64,000 bases of DNA from Deltaproteobacteria bacterium (GTDB lineage: Bacteria > Desulfobacterota > Binatia > UBA9968), in contig VGTH01000027.1 of assembly GCA_016874755.1 (NCBI GenBank), forward strand, positions 1 through 64,000. The letters run 5' to 3'. Both the position numbers and the translations under genes were made by a program. The notes under the pieces are model-generated. The model was given only the letters and a program-made list of their open reading frames with translations, was not told where the DNA came from and made no database searches. Of this stretch, positions 8,186-16,710 are shown one piece after another. Position 1 is the stretch's first letter, and every line of letters starts with the position of its first letter.

Positions 8186-9673
8186 ATGCTTCAACCGACA
8201 TTTAAAGAATTTGTCCAGCTCGCCAAGCGCGGCAACCTGGTTCCGGTCTATCAAGAACTATTGATGGACTTGGAAACACCGCTCTCCTTTTTTAAGCGTT
8301 TGGAGCGAGATCGCTACGCCTTCCTGCTCGAAAGCGTCGAAGGCAGCGAGCGCTGGGCGCGTTACTCTTTTCTTGGCACCCGCCCGCAGCGAGTCTTCAA
8401 AGCGCGCGGCGATCAGGTCGAAATCATCGAACATGGCAAGACTAAACGCTGCACCGTCGCCGAGCCGCTCAAAATGCTCGAAGAGCTATTAAAAGGCTGC
8501 AAGCCAGTGACGGTGCCGGGCGTGCCGCCGTTTTTTGGCGGCGCGTTGGGTTACGTCGCTTACGATGCCGTGGCGCAGCTGCACGAGGTGCCCAGCGACA
8601 AGCGCGACCCGCTCGACACGCCCGAGATATTTTTTCTCTTTGTGCAGACGCTAGTTGCCTTCGACAATCTGAAACATACCATCAAGGTCATCGACAACGT
8701 GCGCATCGACACCGGCACCGACCTGCGCAAAGCCTACAATCAAGCCAGCGCGCGCATCGAAAAAGTCATTTCGACTTTGCAAAAAAAACCGCGCGGCATC
8801 GAAAGCCGCGCCGTGGCCGGCGGCAACGGCAAAGTCAAATTTCGCTCCAATTTGTCGCCGGCAAAATTCAAACAGGCCGTCGAACGGGCTAAGGAGTACA
8901 TCCGCGCCGGCGACATCATCCAGGCCGTGCTCTGCCAGCGGCTGGAGACCGAAACCCAAAGCGATCCGTTCGAGATCTACCGCGCCCTGCGTTTCATCAA
9001 TCCATCGCCTTACATGTATTATCTGGAACTGGAGGACCTGCGTGTCATCGGCTCCTCACCCGAGACGATGGTCCGCCTGACTGGTGACACCATCGAGCTC
9101 CGCCCCATCGCCGGCACGCGCCGGCGCGGCGTCACCCCGGAAGAGGAACGCGCTCTAGAAGCGGAGCTGCTCGGCGACCCCAAAGAACGCGCCGAGCATA
9201 TTATGCTGGTCGACTTAGGGCGCAACGACGTCGGCCGGGTCGCCAAGATCGGGACCGTGGAAGTGAACGAATTGATGGCGATCGAGCATTACTCACATGT
9301 GATCCATATCGTCTCCAACGTGCGCGGCCAGCTGGCACCGGAGAAATCTGCCTTCGACCTGTTCGTCTCAGCCTTCCCCGCCGGCACGGTCTCAGGTGCG
9401 CCGAAGATTCGCGCCATGCAGATCATCAGCGAGTTAGAGCCGCAGAAGCGCGGCCTCTACGCCGGCGCCATTGGCTATTTCGGCTACAACGGCAACCTGG
9501 ATACCTGCATCGTCATCCGCACCATCGTCATGAAAGCCAAAAAAGCCTATATCAACGCCGGCGCCGGCATCGTCGCCGACTCCGATCCCGAGTCCGAATA
9601 TCAAGAAACCCTCAACAAAGCCCGCGGCATGCTCAAAGCGATTGAATTGGCCGAGCAATGGAGGAAGCGATGA
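8186..9673 (+). CDS. trpE: Anthranilate synthase component I
   Basis: 495 residues, the normal length. TrpE converts chorismate plus ammonia (from TrpG) to anthranilate, the first step of tryptophan synthesis. Seen: the N-terminal GNLVPVYQELLMDLETPLS region, WARYSFLG, and the chorismate-binding domain with IIQAVLCQR, RPIAGTRRRG, VDLGRNDVGRV and PAGTVSGAPKIRAM. The ATG at 8186 matches the family N-terminus; an in-frame TTG at 8174 lies in the terminator T tract. The gene overlaps trpG by ATGA, which fits a coupled TrpE-TrpG pair. Transcription is controlled by the attenuator just upstream. Confidence 0.96.
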   Translation: MLQPTFKEFVQLAKRGNLVPVYQELLMDLETPLSFFKRLERDRYAFLLESVEGSERWARYSFLGTRPQRVFKARGDQVEIIEHGKTKRCTVAEPLKMLEELLKGCKPVTVPGVPPFFGGALGYVAYDAVAQLHEVPSDKRDPLDTPEIFFLFVQTLVAFDNLKHTIKVIDNVRIDTGTDLRKAYNQASARIEKVISTLQKKPRGIESRAVAGGNGKVKFRSNLSPAKFKQAVERAKEYIRAGDIIQAVLCQRLETETQSDPFEIYRALRFINPSPYMYYLELEDLRVIGSSPETMVRLTGDTIELRPIAGTRRRGVTPEEERALEAELLGDPKERAEHIMLVDLGRNDVGRVAKIGTVEVNELMAIEHYSHVIHIVSNVRGQLAPEKSAFDLFVSAFPAGTVSGAPKIRAMQIISELEPQKRGLYAGAIGYFGYNGNLDTCIVIRTIVMKAKKAYINAGAGIVADSDPESEYQETLNKARGMLKAIELAEQWRKR

Positions 9674-10236
9674 TCCTCCTGATCGACAATTACGACTCAT
9701 TTACCTACAACCTTTATCATTACCTGGGCGAGCTCGGCGCCGACGTCAAAGTTTTTCGCAACAACAAAATCACCCTCGACGAAATCGCCGCGCTGCGCCC
9801 AGAGAAGATCGTCATTTCTCCGGGCCCTTGCACACCGAAAGAAGCCGGTATTTCCTGTGACGCCATCCGCCGCTTCGGCGCTCAGACACCGATTCTCGGT
9901 GTCTGTCTCGGCCATCAATCGATCGGCGCCGCCTACGGCGGTGCCATCATCCGCGCGCCGTCGATCATGCACGGCAAACTGTCCGCAGTTAGCCACGACG
10001 GCAAAACCATCTTTCGTGCAGTAAAAAACCCCTTTGCCGCCATGCGCTACCATTCGCTAGTCATTGACTCCACCCGCGTGCCGGAAGACTTGGCCATCAG
10101 CGCGCGCACCGAAGGCGGCATCATCATGGCGGTGCGCCACAAGAGATTTCCGGTTGAAGGCGTGCAATTTCACCCCGAATCGATTCTCGCCGAGGAAGGC
10201 AAAAAACTCTTAAAGAACTTCCTCGATAGCTACTAA
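9670..10236 (+). CDS. trpG: Anthranilate synthase component II (glutamine amidotransferase)
   Basis: 188 residues, a class I glutamine amidotransferase. It supplies ammonia to TrpE and may also serve PabB. The catalytic Cys is in LGVCLGHQSIG, the oxyanion strand is SPGPCTPKEAG, and the His/Glu pair is in GVQFHPESIL. The ATG overlaps the trpE TGA and has GGAGG six bases upstream (9660-9664), so the longer reading from 9658 was rejected. TrpD and TrpC do not follow; the next gene is a ThrRS editing domain. Confidence 0.95.
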   Translation: MILLIDNYDSFTYNLYHYLGELGADVKVFRNNKITLDEIAALRPEKIVISPGPCTPKEAGISCDAIRRFGAQTPILGVCLGHQSIGAAYGGAIIRAPSIMHGKLSAVSHDGKTIFRAVKNPFAAMRYHSLVIDSTRVPEDLAISARTEGGIIMAVRHKRFPVEGVQFHPESILAEEGKKLLKNFLDSY

Positions 10237-10242
10237 GGCGCG

Positions 10243-10659
10243 ATGAAACTCTTGTGCTTTCAGACTAAACGCTTTCGCTGGAAGAGCCACTCGAAAACGT
10301 TGCCGGATGTCCCCGACCTGGACATCGAGGAAAGCGTTGCTGAAGCCGTCGTCATTTTCGTTCATGCCGAAGCCAAGGATGAAAGCGACGAACGGCAAGG
10401 GTCCGTACTGCGCCAGAGCCTCAAGCACATCAAATGGCTCGCCAACAAACGCGGCCTAAAAAACATTGTGCTGCACTCCTTCACCCACCTGGGCGGCGCG
10501 ACGGCGAGCGCAGCCTATGCCCAAGCATTTATCGAAGGATCAGCCCAACGGCTGCGCGAAACCGGCTACCAGGTCTGGATCACACCGTTCGGCTATTTCT
10601 GCGAGTGGGATTTGAGCGTTTACGGCGACAGTCTGGCGAAGGTTTGGAAAGAAATCTAG
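10243..10659 (+). CDS. Free-standing threonyl-tRNA synthetase editing domain protein (archaeal type)
   Basis: 138 residues, resembling the N-terminal editing domain of archaeal ThrRS (tRNA-Thr_ED), a D-aminoacyl-tRNA-deacylase-like fold that removes Ser from tRNA-Thr. Matching segments: AEAVVIFVHAE, GLKNIVLHSFTHLGG and YQVWITPFGYFCEWDLSVYG, which correspond to the archaeal 'krIVLYPyaHLs' and 'APFGWYKaFki' blocks. No synthetase or anticodon domain is attached, so it would act in trans. It begins six bases after the trpG stop and is therefore almost certainly co-transcribed with trpEG under the attenuator, an unexpected partner. The substrate is inferred from family only. Confidence 0.75.
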   Translation: MKLLCFQTKRFRWKSHSKTLPDVPDLDIEESVAEAVVIFVHAEAKDESDERQGSVLRQSLKHIKWLANKRGLKNIVLHSFTHLGGATASAAYAQAFIEGSAQRLRETGYQVWITPFGYFCEWDLSVYGDSLAKVWKEI

Positions 10660-10684
10660 CGGCGCAGCGGCGCCCTGCGCGGTA

Positions 10685-11299
10685 CTATTTCGAATCGTGT
10701 TTGCGAATAAACTCGCCGATCTGATTGCTTAGTAGAAACGGCAGGCTCTTGCGAATTTCTTCATCGGGCCAATTCCACCAAGCAATCTTCAGCAATCCTG
10801 CGATTTCTTCCGGCGTAAAGCGATATTTGATCACTCTCGCGGGATTGCCGCCAACGATGGCGAAGGGCGGAACATCCTTAGTGACGACTGCATGGGCGGC
10901 CACCGCGGCACCGTGGCCAACTGTAACCCCCGAAAGGATCAAACACTTTCGGCCCAACCAGACATCGCTGCCGATGGTGACGTCCCCTTTGGTCGCAGGA
11001 TGTCCGACAATGTGGCGCGCCTTGTCCCAAAGAACGCTAAAAGGATAAGACGTTACCCAATCGGTGCGATGCTCTCCGCCAAGGAGTATCGTCACGCCGT
11101 CGGCGATCGAACAGAAGTTGCCGACCCGCAAAGTCGCGCCTTCGCCCCACGACAACACCTCCAAGTCGCCCGCGTAGCTGCCTCTGCCAAATTCGTACTC
11201 TGGGAACCGCTCCTGTAAGGCCCGCGTGGAGACATCTTCTTTGAGAACATGCTCCAGGAGGCCCGCAATTTTTTTCTTGATCGAAGTATTCTTGGCCAT
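10685..11299 (-). CDS. Hexapeptide-repeat acyltransferase (CatB/xenobiotic acetyltransferase type)
   Basis: 204 residues. The left-handed beta-helix repeats include [68 protein letters not shown]. The loop [14 protein letters not shown] is typical of the xenobiotic acetyltransferase group, where its His is catalytic. Such enzymes transfer acetyl from acetyl-CoA to hydroxyls of antibiotics or sugars; the acceptor cannot be told here. It faces the trp operon and stands downstream of an amidohydrolase on the same strand. Confidence 0.88.
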   Translation of the reverse strand: MAKNTSIKKKIAGLLEHVLKEDVSTRALQERFPEYEFGRGSYAGDLEVLSWGEGATLRVGNFCSIADGVTILLGGEHRTDWVTSYPFSVLWDKARHIVGHPATKGDVTIGSDVWLGRKCLILSGVTVGHGAAVAAHAVVTKDVPPFAIVGGNPARVIKYRFTPEEIAGLLKIAWWNWPDEEIRKSLPFLLSNQIGEFIRKHDSK

Positions 11300-11344
11300 C
11301 GGCTGTACAGTCTATTGCGATCAATTCTCCGCTTGATTGCAAGA

Positions 11345-12316
11345 TCAGATCTTCAAGAGCCGCTTCGCCGTCCCGCTGAGAATCGCCTCTTTTTGGCCAG
11401 CTGTCAGTTCGAGCGCGTGCACCGCGCCAATATAGGCCCGGATGTCTTTCATCCCCCTGCCGGTGTCGGTGTTGACGCCGCTGAAGTCCTGCGGATAGTC
11501 GCTGGCAAAGACGAGCTGCTCCGGGCGCATCCCTTGGAGGGCGCAGTTGAGCGCCGGCAGACAACCTTCGAAGCCGGCAAGGTCAAAATAGAGTTTGTCG
11601 AAGTACACGCCTAACGGCTGTTTCAACGTGCCAAAGCGGTAGCCTTTGTTAAGCAGGCGGTCTTTGACCGCGGCGATGCCGCCGCCGAAGTGGGCGATGA
11701 CGAGCTTGAGATCAGCAAACCGGTCAAAGACGCCGCCAGCGATGAGCCGCGTCGTCGCCACCGTGAGATCGACTTCGCGGCCGAGCACGCGCGGCAGATC
11801 GTAGTCCTGCAAGAGATCGTAGCCGATTGGCGCAAGCGACGGGTGCACAAAAATCGGCACGTCCAACTCACAACATTTTTCGTATAGTGGGTACAGCTTT
11901 TCCGAGTCGAGCGACAATCCATCGGTTTGCGAAGTGATGGTCGTGCCCTTGAGCCCAAGTTGGCGCACGGCGCGGTCGATTTCAGCGACGGCGGTTTTGC
12001 CTTCGAGCACCGGCGCCTGCGCCAGACCGACGAACTTGCCCGGATATTTCGCCTGCACCTTCGCAAGGTCCTCGTTAATCATGCGGCACTCTGCCATTGG
12101 CGCGCTCCAACCAAGCAGACAGGAAAGCACCGAACAATCGATACCGGCCTCAGCCATTTCTTCGAGCTGCAAGTCGAGATCGTAGAGCCGCGTGTGCAGG
12201 GTGGTGGCGCGCTTGCCGCCCTCTTGCAGATAGGTCCTCTCGCCTTTTTCAGAATAGAGCCCGCGCTTTTTCGCCAATTCAACCGGCACATAGTGATGTT
12301 GAAAATCGATAACCAT
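11345..12316 (-). CDS. Amidohydrolase 2 / ACMSD-like metal-dependent hydrolase
   Basis: About 323 residues. TIM-barrel hydrolase of the ACMSD-related family, which catalyses decarboxylation or hydrolysis of small carboxylic or aromatic acids. Metal-site features: VIDFQHHYVP at the N-terminus, IFVHPSLAP in the middle, VIAHFGGG and VFASDYPQDF towards the end. The start was set at the ATG (12316), which has GAGGTG eight bases before it; a GTG nine bases upstream is also possible. No neighbour points to a substrate. A block of intergenic repeats lies upstream. Confidence 0.85.
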   Translation of the reverse strand: MVIDFQHHYVPVELAKKRGLYSEKGERTYLQEGGKRATTLHTRLYDLDLQLEEMAEAGIDCSVLSCLLGWSAPMAECRMINEDLAKVQAKYPGKFVGLAQAPVLEGKTAVAEIDRAVRQLGLKGTTITSQTDGLSLDSEKLYPLYEKCCELDVPIFVHPSLAPIGYDLLQDYDLPRVLGREVDLTVATTRLIAGGVFDRFADLKLVIAHFGGGIAAVKDRLLNKGYRFGTLKQPLGVYFDKLYFDLAGFEGCLPALNCALQGMRPEQLVFASDYPQDFSGVNTDTGRGMKDIRAYIGAVHALELTAGQKEAILSGTAKRLLKI

Positions 12317-12442
12317 GGTTGTCACCTCTGTTCTGCCTCAAATTAAGAAAGTCCATCTCACCACGAAGCACCCAGCGCGGGGAGCCGCAACCGACCGGAA
12401 GAATCTCCCGCAAAGGCACAATGTTTCGGAGGGGAAATATTC

Positions 12443-12526
12443 GCCACGAAGGCCACGAAGACCACGAAGGTAAGAAAATCAAGAAGTTTTCTCCGAACTT
12501 TGCGTCCTTCGTGCGCTTCGTGGTGA
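12443..12526. repeat. CACGAAGG-type intergenic inverted repeat
   Basis: A left arm of CACGAAGG-like units (12443-12470) and a right arm CCTTCGTG..CTTCGTGGTG (12506-12526) surround a spacer ending in TTTTCTCCGAAC. The same element, with the same flanking GGAGGGGAAA and spacer words, recurs at 39607-39697 and in altered form at 62648-62745. Confidence 0.7.
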
Positions 12527-12591
12527 AAAATTCTCTTTGCACTTCACCGAGCCAGGTTCTTTGCGCCTAGATCCGCGCATTCGTCTCTCTT

Positions 12592-13995
12592 CTACGTACG
12601 GCGCCAGCGAAACGAGACTGCTATAGCCAATAACCCGATTGGCAAGAGCCACGCAAACGCAAAGCTCTGCGCGCGGGCAAATACCGTTGGCTCGCTCCAT
12701 AGCTGGCGACCACCGGCGTTTTCCATGAGCGCCACCGCCAGGGTAATACCGATGGTGCCTGCCGAGGTGCCGAACGAGCTTAGCATCGCTGCTAACACGC
12801 CATAATCTTCTTGCCCGACGGATGAAAACGCCATCTTCTGATTGGCCGGCGTGAAGCAGCCGATGCCGCAACCGATCAGCGCCAACACCGCGCTCGCGCC
12901 AAGAAACGTCGAATGCGCGCCAAGGCGCGCGTAGAGCGCAACGCCAAGAACTATCGTCACGGCGCCGAGGCCAGCGATGCGCCGCGCATCGAAGCGGTCG
13001 GCCAACCGACCGCTCAGTGGCGAAGCCAGCGCAGTCGACAACGGCAAGACGGCCAACAGCAAGCCTGCTTGCACCGCCGAAGCGCCGAGCACGTTTTGTA
13101 AATACAGCGGCGCGCACAGCGCCAGCGGCTGATGCAGCATGTGCGTTAAAGCATTGACCAGTTGGGCCACCGCCATGCGGCCGCGGCGGAAGATCGCGAC
13201 CTCCACCAACGGCTTCACGACGCGGAGCTCGACAACCAAGAACGCGCTCAAACCGCACAGCGCGATCACAAACGCCGTTAACACGAGCGGCTCGCGCCAG
13301 CCGATCTTCGCGCCAAAGGTCAAGCCGATCAACAAAGCAGGATAGCCTATGAGCAGTGCCAACGAGCCCGCGAAATCGAAGGGCTCGGGGCGGCGCGCGC
13401 CGATACCGCGAAGGATCTGCGCGACTGAGATCGTGACTGCGACGCCAACCAGAAAGTTCATCCAGAAAATCCAGCGCCAACCGCCCGCTTGTAGAAGAAA
13501 ACCGCCGACCGTCGGGCCAGACATGCGACCGACGGCAATAGCGGCGGCGAAGAATCCCAAAGCACGGCCGCGCCGTGACGCCTCGAAGCTCGCCGCCAAG
13601 ATCGCGGTCGACATGGGCAGCGCCATCGCCAAGCCCATGGCCATCACCGCTCGCGCAAACAACAAGGCAACAAACGAATCTGCCAAAGCCCCAAGGCCCG
13701 CGCCGGCCGCATAGAATGCTACACCAATTTTGTACAAACGGCGCTGACCGAAAATGTTGCCCGCCCTGCCGAAGCAAAACGACAAGCTCGAGATGGTGAC
13801 GACACCCATCAGCGTCACCCACTGCAACTCGGCGAGACTGTTGCCAAACTGTTTTTGAATTGCCGGCAGCGCCACACCGATGCTGCCGAAGCTGTTGAAG
13901 AACAGAAACGCCGCGAGGCCAGTCACCGTGAGCATGGCTCGCTCCTCAGCGCGCGACAGTGGCGATTCAGATAACGAAGGAGCTTGCGATGACAT
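12592..13995 (-). CDS. MFS transporter, drug:H+ antiporter (DHA2/EmrB-like)
   Basis: 467 residues with about 14 hydrophobic helices, as in DHA2 transporters. The conserved GRAGNIFGQRRLYKIG loop after helix 2 is motif A, ARAVMAMGLAMALPMS is helix 4, and GPTVGGFLLQAGGWRWIFWMN is the antiporter motif C region. It probably exports small hydrophobic compounds in exchange for protons at the inner membrane. It is monocistronic as far as can be seen, with an intergenic repeat downstream. Confidence 0.9.
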   Translation of the reverse strand: MSSQAPSLSESPLSRAEERAMLTVTGLAAFLFFNSFGSIGVALPAIQKQFGNSLAELQWVTLMGVVTISSLSFCFGRAGNIFGQRRLYKIGVAFYAAGAGLGALADSFVALLFARAVMAMGLAMALPMSTAILAASFEASRRGRALGFFAAAIAVGRMSGPTVGGFLLQAGGWRWIFWMNFLVGVAVTISVAQILRGIGARRPEPFDFAGSLALLIGYPALLIGLTFGAKIGWREPLVLTAFVIALCGLSAFLVVELRVVKPLVEVAIFRRGRMAVAQLVNALTHMLHQPLALCAPLYLQNVLGASAVQAGLLLAVLPLSTALASPLSGRLADRFDARRIAGLGAVTIVLGVALYARLGAHSTFLGASAVLALIGCGIGCFTPANQKMAFSSVGQEDYGVLAAMLSSFGTSAGTIGITLAVALMENAGGRQLWSEPTVFARAQSFAFAWLLPIGLLAIAVSFRWRRT

Positions 13996-14451
13996 AAGGG
14001 AACGGCGCGGCGGGTTTTACCATCCTTAACGCATGTTGGGCGCCAACGAAACTAGCGCGGCAAAGATTTTGTTGAGCAATTTTGTTCAGCACGCGAGATG
14101 AGCTTTCGATTTTTGTCCAACATTTTACGTTTTTGTTCGCTTCACGGCCGTTAGAAACTCTATGAAATTTTCTTTCTACATCCAGAAACCCTTGGAGCAT
14201 CGGTGCTTTACGAAGTTGCGACCAGATCTAACCTAGTTGGCATGGCTTTCGCTGTTGTTCCAAAGCGAAGTCCACTGCGGCTTCGGAGGGTGTCGGACCC
14301 CTTTTGTGTATGGCGCAGGCCGGCAACAGCTTGGCGATAATTTTTGCACGCGCGCAATGTAGTACGAGCGCGCCGTTGAAATGACAGTCAAACTCTGACG
14401 GCCTGCGCCACGCACACTCGCAACCCCTGCCTGCTCTTAGGGAGCTAATCT
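13996..14451. other. 456-base region without a supported gene
   Basis: Two short antisense frames (77 and 60 codons) lack ribosome sites and recognisable content. There is no clear promoter or hairpin. AGGGAG just before 14452 is the ribosome site of the next gene. Confidence 0.5.
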
Positions 14452-15651
14452 ATGGAGAACCTGGTTGTCTGGATCCTGATTTTCGCCGGGGCGACCATCG
14501 GCCTGCTGGCTACATTCCTACTTGCCTCGGAAAGACAGTTGCAACAGGCGGAAGAACAAGAAGCACAAGTCAAATCTAATCAAACAGCAGATGCGGCGCA
14601 GCTCTCCACCTATGCCACTCCGCGCGGCGAGGAGTTTCACGCCGGCGAACCCCACAACGAGCTGGTGCGCGAAATCACCAAGCTCAACAATGAAATCAAG
14701 TCTAGTCAAGCGATGGTGACCGAGCTCCAAGAATGGTTAGTGCATAGCCAGCGTCGGCAGCAAGATCTGACCGAACGCGCCGACCGTCTGGAGACCGAGC
14801 TCGACGCCTACAGGCGCCAACCAAAGACTGCATCGCGCGCGGACGAAGGTCGCCGAGAAGAAACACTGATTGAGTTGAACGCCCCGCAAAGTGAAACTGT
14901 TGTGACTCATCCCCCGGTTTCGCGCGAGCAGCACGAAGAATTGACGCGTGCAGCTGAGCGTTTGCGGCAACAGGGGGCCGAAGATTGCGCCAGGATCGAC
15001 GAACTGGAAGGCGCTCGCCGGCAGCTCGTTGAGAGCAACCGCGCAACCAACGAAGACAACCAACGGCTGCGCGCGCAGGTCGACGAGCTGCGGCAGCAGC
15101 TTCAGGGCTGCAACGAGGCACGCGAACGTTGGCAACATGCACACATGGTGCTGGGTGGCATTGCCGCCAAGCAAGCGGCCTGCGCGGGCAGCGCCCAAGA
15201 GGTTCAGCATGCGCTGCTGCAGCTGACCGAATTCATGGTTAGCGGTAACAGCGCTCAACTATCAGCACCCACGCCGGAGCCGGCGAAAGACTCCCACGAT
15301 GACCCGGTGGAATTAAGCGAACGCCAAGTGTTCTTCTCACCGCCCCTGGCGGACAATCGCGCGGACCGGCGGCTACGCCATCGCACCGACACACGCGCTG
15401 ACATGGCTAGCTCGGCACTGGCGATTACCGTGTTTGTGTTCGCCATTGGCATCCTCGTCAGCCAAACCTGGCGTCTCAATCCGGCCGAGCCACCGGCCAA
15501 CGGCGATGGCACGTCTGCGCAGAAGTCGCTGTCAAACGGCAAAGCCGGCGCGACCGAACGCACCACGGGCGAGCCGCCGCAAAAACAAACGGCCCAACTC
15601 ACCGAAGCCAACGCCGACGAACGAGTCGAGGCGCAGGCCGGGACGAAGTAG
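14452..15651 (+). CDS. Unknown membrane-anchored coiled-coil protein
   Basis: 399 residues, family not recognised. A membrane helix at residues 4-24 (VWILIFAGATIGLLATFLLA) is followed by long charged heptad-like stretches, about 65-130 and 155-235, rich in Glu, Arg, Gln and Leu, which predict coiled coils. A second membrane helix (LAITVFVFAIGILVSQTW) lies near residue 325-342, and a hydrophilic Ala/Glu/Thr-rich tail follows. Both anchors would leave the coiled coil on one side of the membrane. The start has AGGGAG eight bases upstream. It stands alone between the MFS gene and a small convergent gene. The role could be structural, but that is a guess. Confidence 0.7.
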   Translation: MENLVVWILIFAGATIGLLATFLLASERQLQQAEEQEAQVKSNQTADAAQLSTYATPRGEEFHAGEPHNELVREITKLNNEIKSSQAMVTELQEWLVHSQRRQQDLTERADRLETELDAYRRQPKTASRADEGRREETLIELNAPQSETVVTHPPVSREQHEELTRAAERLRQQGAEDCARIDELEGARRQLVESNRATNEDNQRLRAQVDELRQQLQGCNEARERWQHAHMVLGGIAAKQAACAGSAQEVQHALLQLTEFMVSGNSAQLSAPTPEPAKDSHDDPVELSERQVFFSPPLADNRADRRLRHRTDTRADMASSALAITVFVFAIGILVSQTWRLNPAEPPANGDGTSAQKSLSNGKAGATERTTGEPPQKQTAQLTEANADERVEAQAGTK

Positions 15652-15657
15652 CCGTGG

Positions 15658-15933
15658 TCACACCAAGCGTTTGAGCAATCGGTGAATGGTCTTGTTCTTG
15701 CGGATTTCCCGCTTCAAGCCGGCAAGATGAGACTCACTGAGAATCAACGGCCCACCCTGATAGAATCCTTCGTGGTAGTAGCAAAAACGCAGCGACTTCT
15801 CGCCCGAGTCGAACGATAGCAGCTGAATCGAAGGCTCGTGATACTGCGTTTGGGAGCGAGCCTCCTCGCTGATCCAGCCTTCGCCCCAATGCAGTTTAAA
15901 GCGTCTTTTGCCGACAGTTTTGGTTTTCTTCAT
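15658..15933 (-). CDS. Small conserved-looking hypothetical protein
   Basis: About 91 residues, basic at both ends, with an aromatic centre (FCYYHEGFYQGGP) and a C-terminus rich in Lys and Arg (KREIRKNKTIHRLLKRL). The codon use and amino-acid pattern look like real coding sequence and no overlapping frame is better. The start at 15933 has GAGAG five bases before it; an ATG three codons upstream is also possible. Family unknown. Confidence 0.55.
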   Translation of the reverse strand: MKKTKTVGKRRFKLHWGEGWISEEARSQTQYHEPSIQLLSFDSGEKSLRFCYYHEGFYQGGPLILSESHLAGLKREIRKNKTIHRLLKRLV

Positions 15934-16056
15934 AGCTCTCATCGGTATAGTCGAAGCGTGCCCGACGTGTCCAACAGGAGTGTGGCCAGCCTTCGGCCGC
16001 TAGACCGAGCTCTAACGCCATGGTATGAAACGGGGCAATTGTCCAAGGAGCTCACT

Positions 16057-16437
16057 ATGGCAAAACGCAAAAGCATCCACATCAAAGGCATGGAACATGG
16101 CGCACCGATCCCCAACGGTGCGGTGCTCGGCAACGTAGTTTTCTCTTCAGCGATCGGCGGTAAAGACGCGAAGACCGGCGTGTTGTCCGACGACCCCGAC
16201 GAGCAGGCCGCAGCGATGTTCCGCAATCTGGAACTCTTCATGGAAAGCGTCGGCGGCACGCCGGCCAACATCGGCTACATGAAGGTCTATTTAAAGGACG
16301 AAAAATACCGCGACAACGTCAACGGCCCCTGGCTCAAAATGTTCCCCGACGAGCACGACCGCCCGGCGCGCCATGCGATCAAAGTCGACCTGCGCGGCAA
16401 GAATTTATTTCAAATCGAAGTGATCGGGGTGCTGTAA
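16057..16437 (+). CDS. RidA/YjgF family protein
   Basis: 126 residues. RidA proteins hydrolyse reactive enamines and imines formed by PLP enzymes, as trimers in the cytoplasm. Seen: the conserved VVFSSAIGG, the QAAAMFRNLELFMESVGG helix, VYLKDEKYRDNVNGPW, and RPARHAIKV with the substrate-carboxylate-binding Arg. The ATG has AAGGAG upstream (16045-16050). The C-terminal Glu region is shortened to FQIEVIGVL, as in several RidA subfamilies. A cupin gene remnant follows in frame directly after its stop. Confidence 0.88.
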   Translation: MAKRKSIHIKGMEHGAPIPNGAVLGNVVFSSAIGGKDAKTGVLSDDPDEQAAAMFRNLELFMESVGGTPANIGYMKVYLKDEKYRDNVNGPWLKMFPDEHDRPARHAIKVDLRGKNLFQIEVIGVL

Positions 16438-16479
16438 GACTCGGAATATCTCGCGCAAAGACGCCAAGGGCGCAAAGAG

Positions 16480-16680
16480 ATCTTCAACACCAAACGCTTT
16501 CACGCCTGGATGCATTATTATAAGCCGGGCCAGAAAGACGACATGCATTGCTACAACGCCGACCAGACGTTCTACGTCATCGTGACGCAACTGTGCCGGC
16601 TGTTCCAAAGCGGTCGCGCTTGGCAGATCAGGCACAGCCGGAGTTCTTTTTCGGGAACTTTTCGCGGCGCTGGGAGTTAA
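16480..16680 (+). pseudogene. Broken cupin-domain gene fragment
   Basis: After an intergenic repeat word (GCGCAAAGACGCCAAGGGCGCAAAG) the sequence reads FNTKRFHAWMHYYKPG and DDMHCYNADQTFYVI, the usual beginning of a small cupin with the metal-site His/Glu region altered (HCYNADQ). It then loses homology. A neighbouring frame ends as PEFFFGNFSRRWELTP before TAA at 16684-16686, which may be the original C-terminus. This suggests an internal deletion with frameshift. The N-terminus and ribosome site are missing. It sits between ridA and the DUF3179 gene. Confidence 0.55.
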
Positions 16681-16710
16681 CCCCATAAATCCCTTCCGAC
16701 GAGGAGTTCC

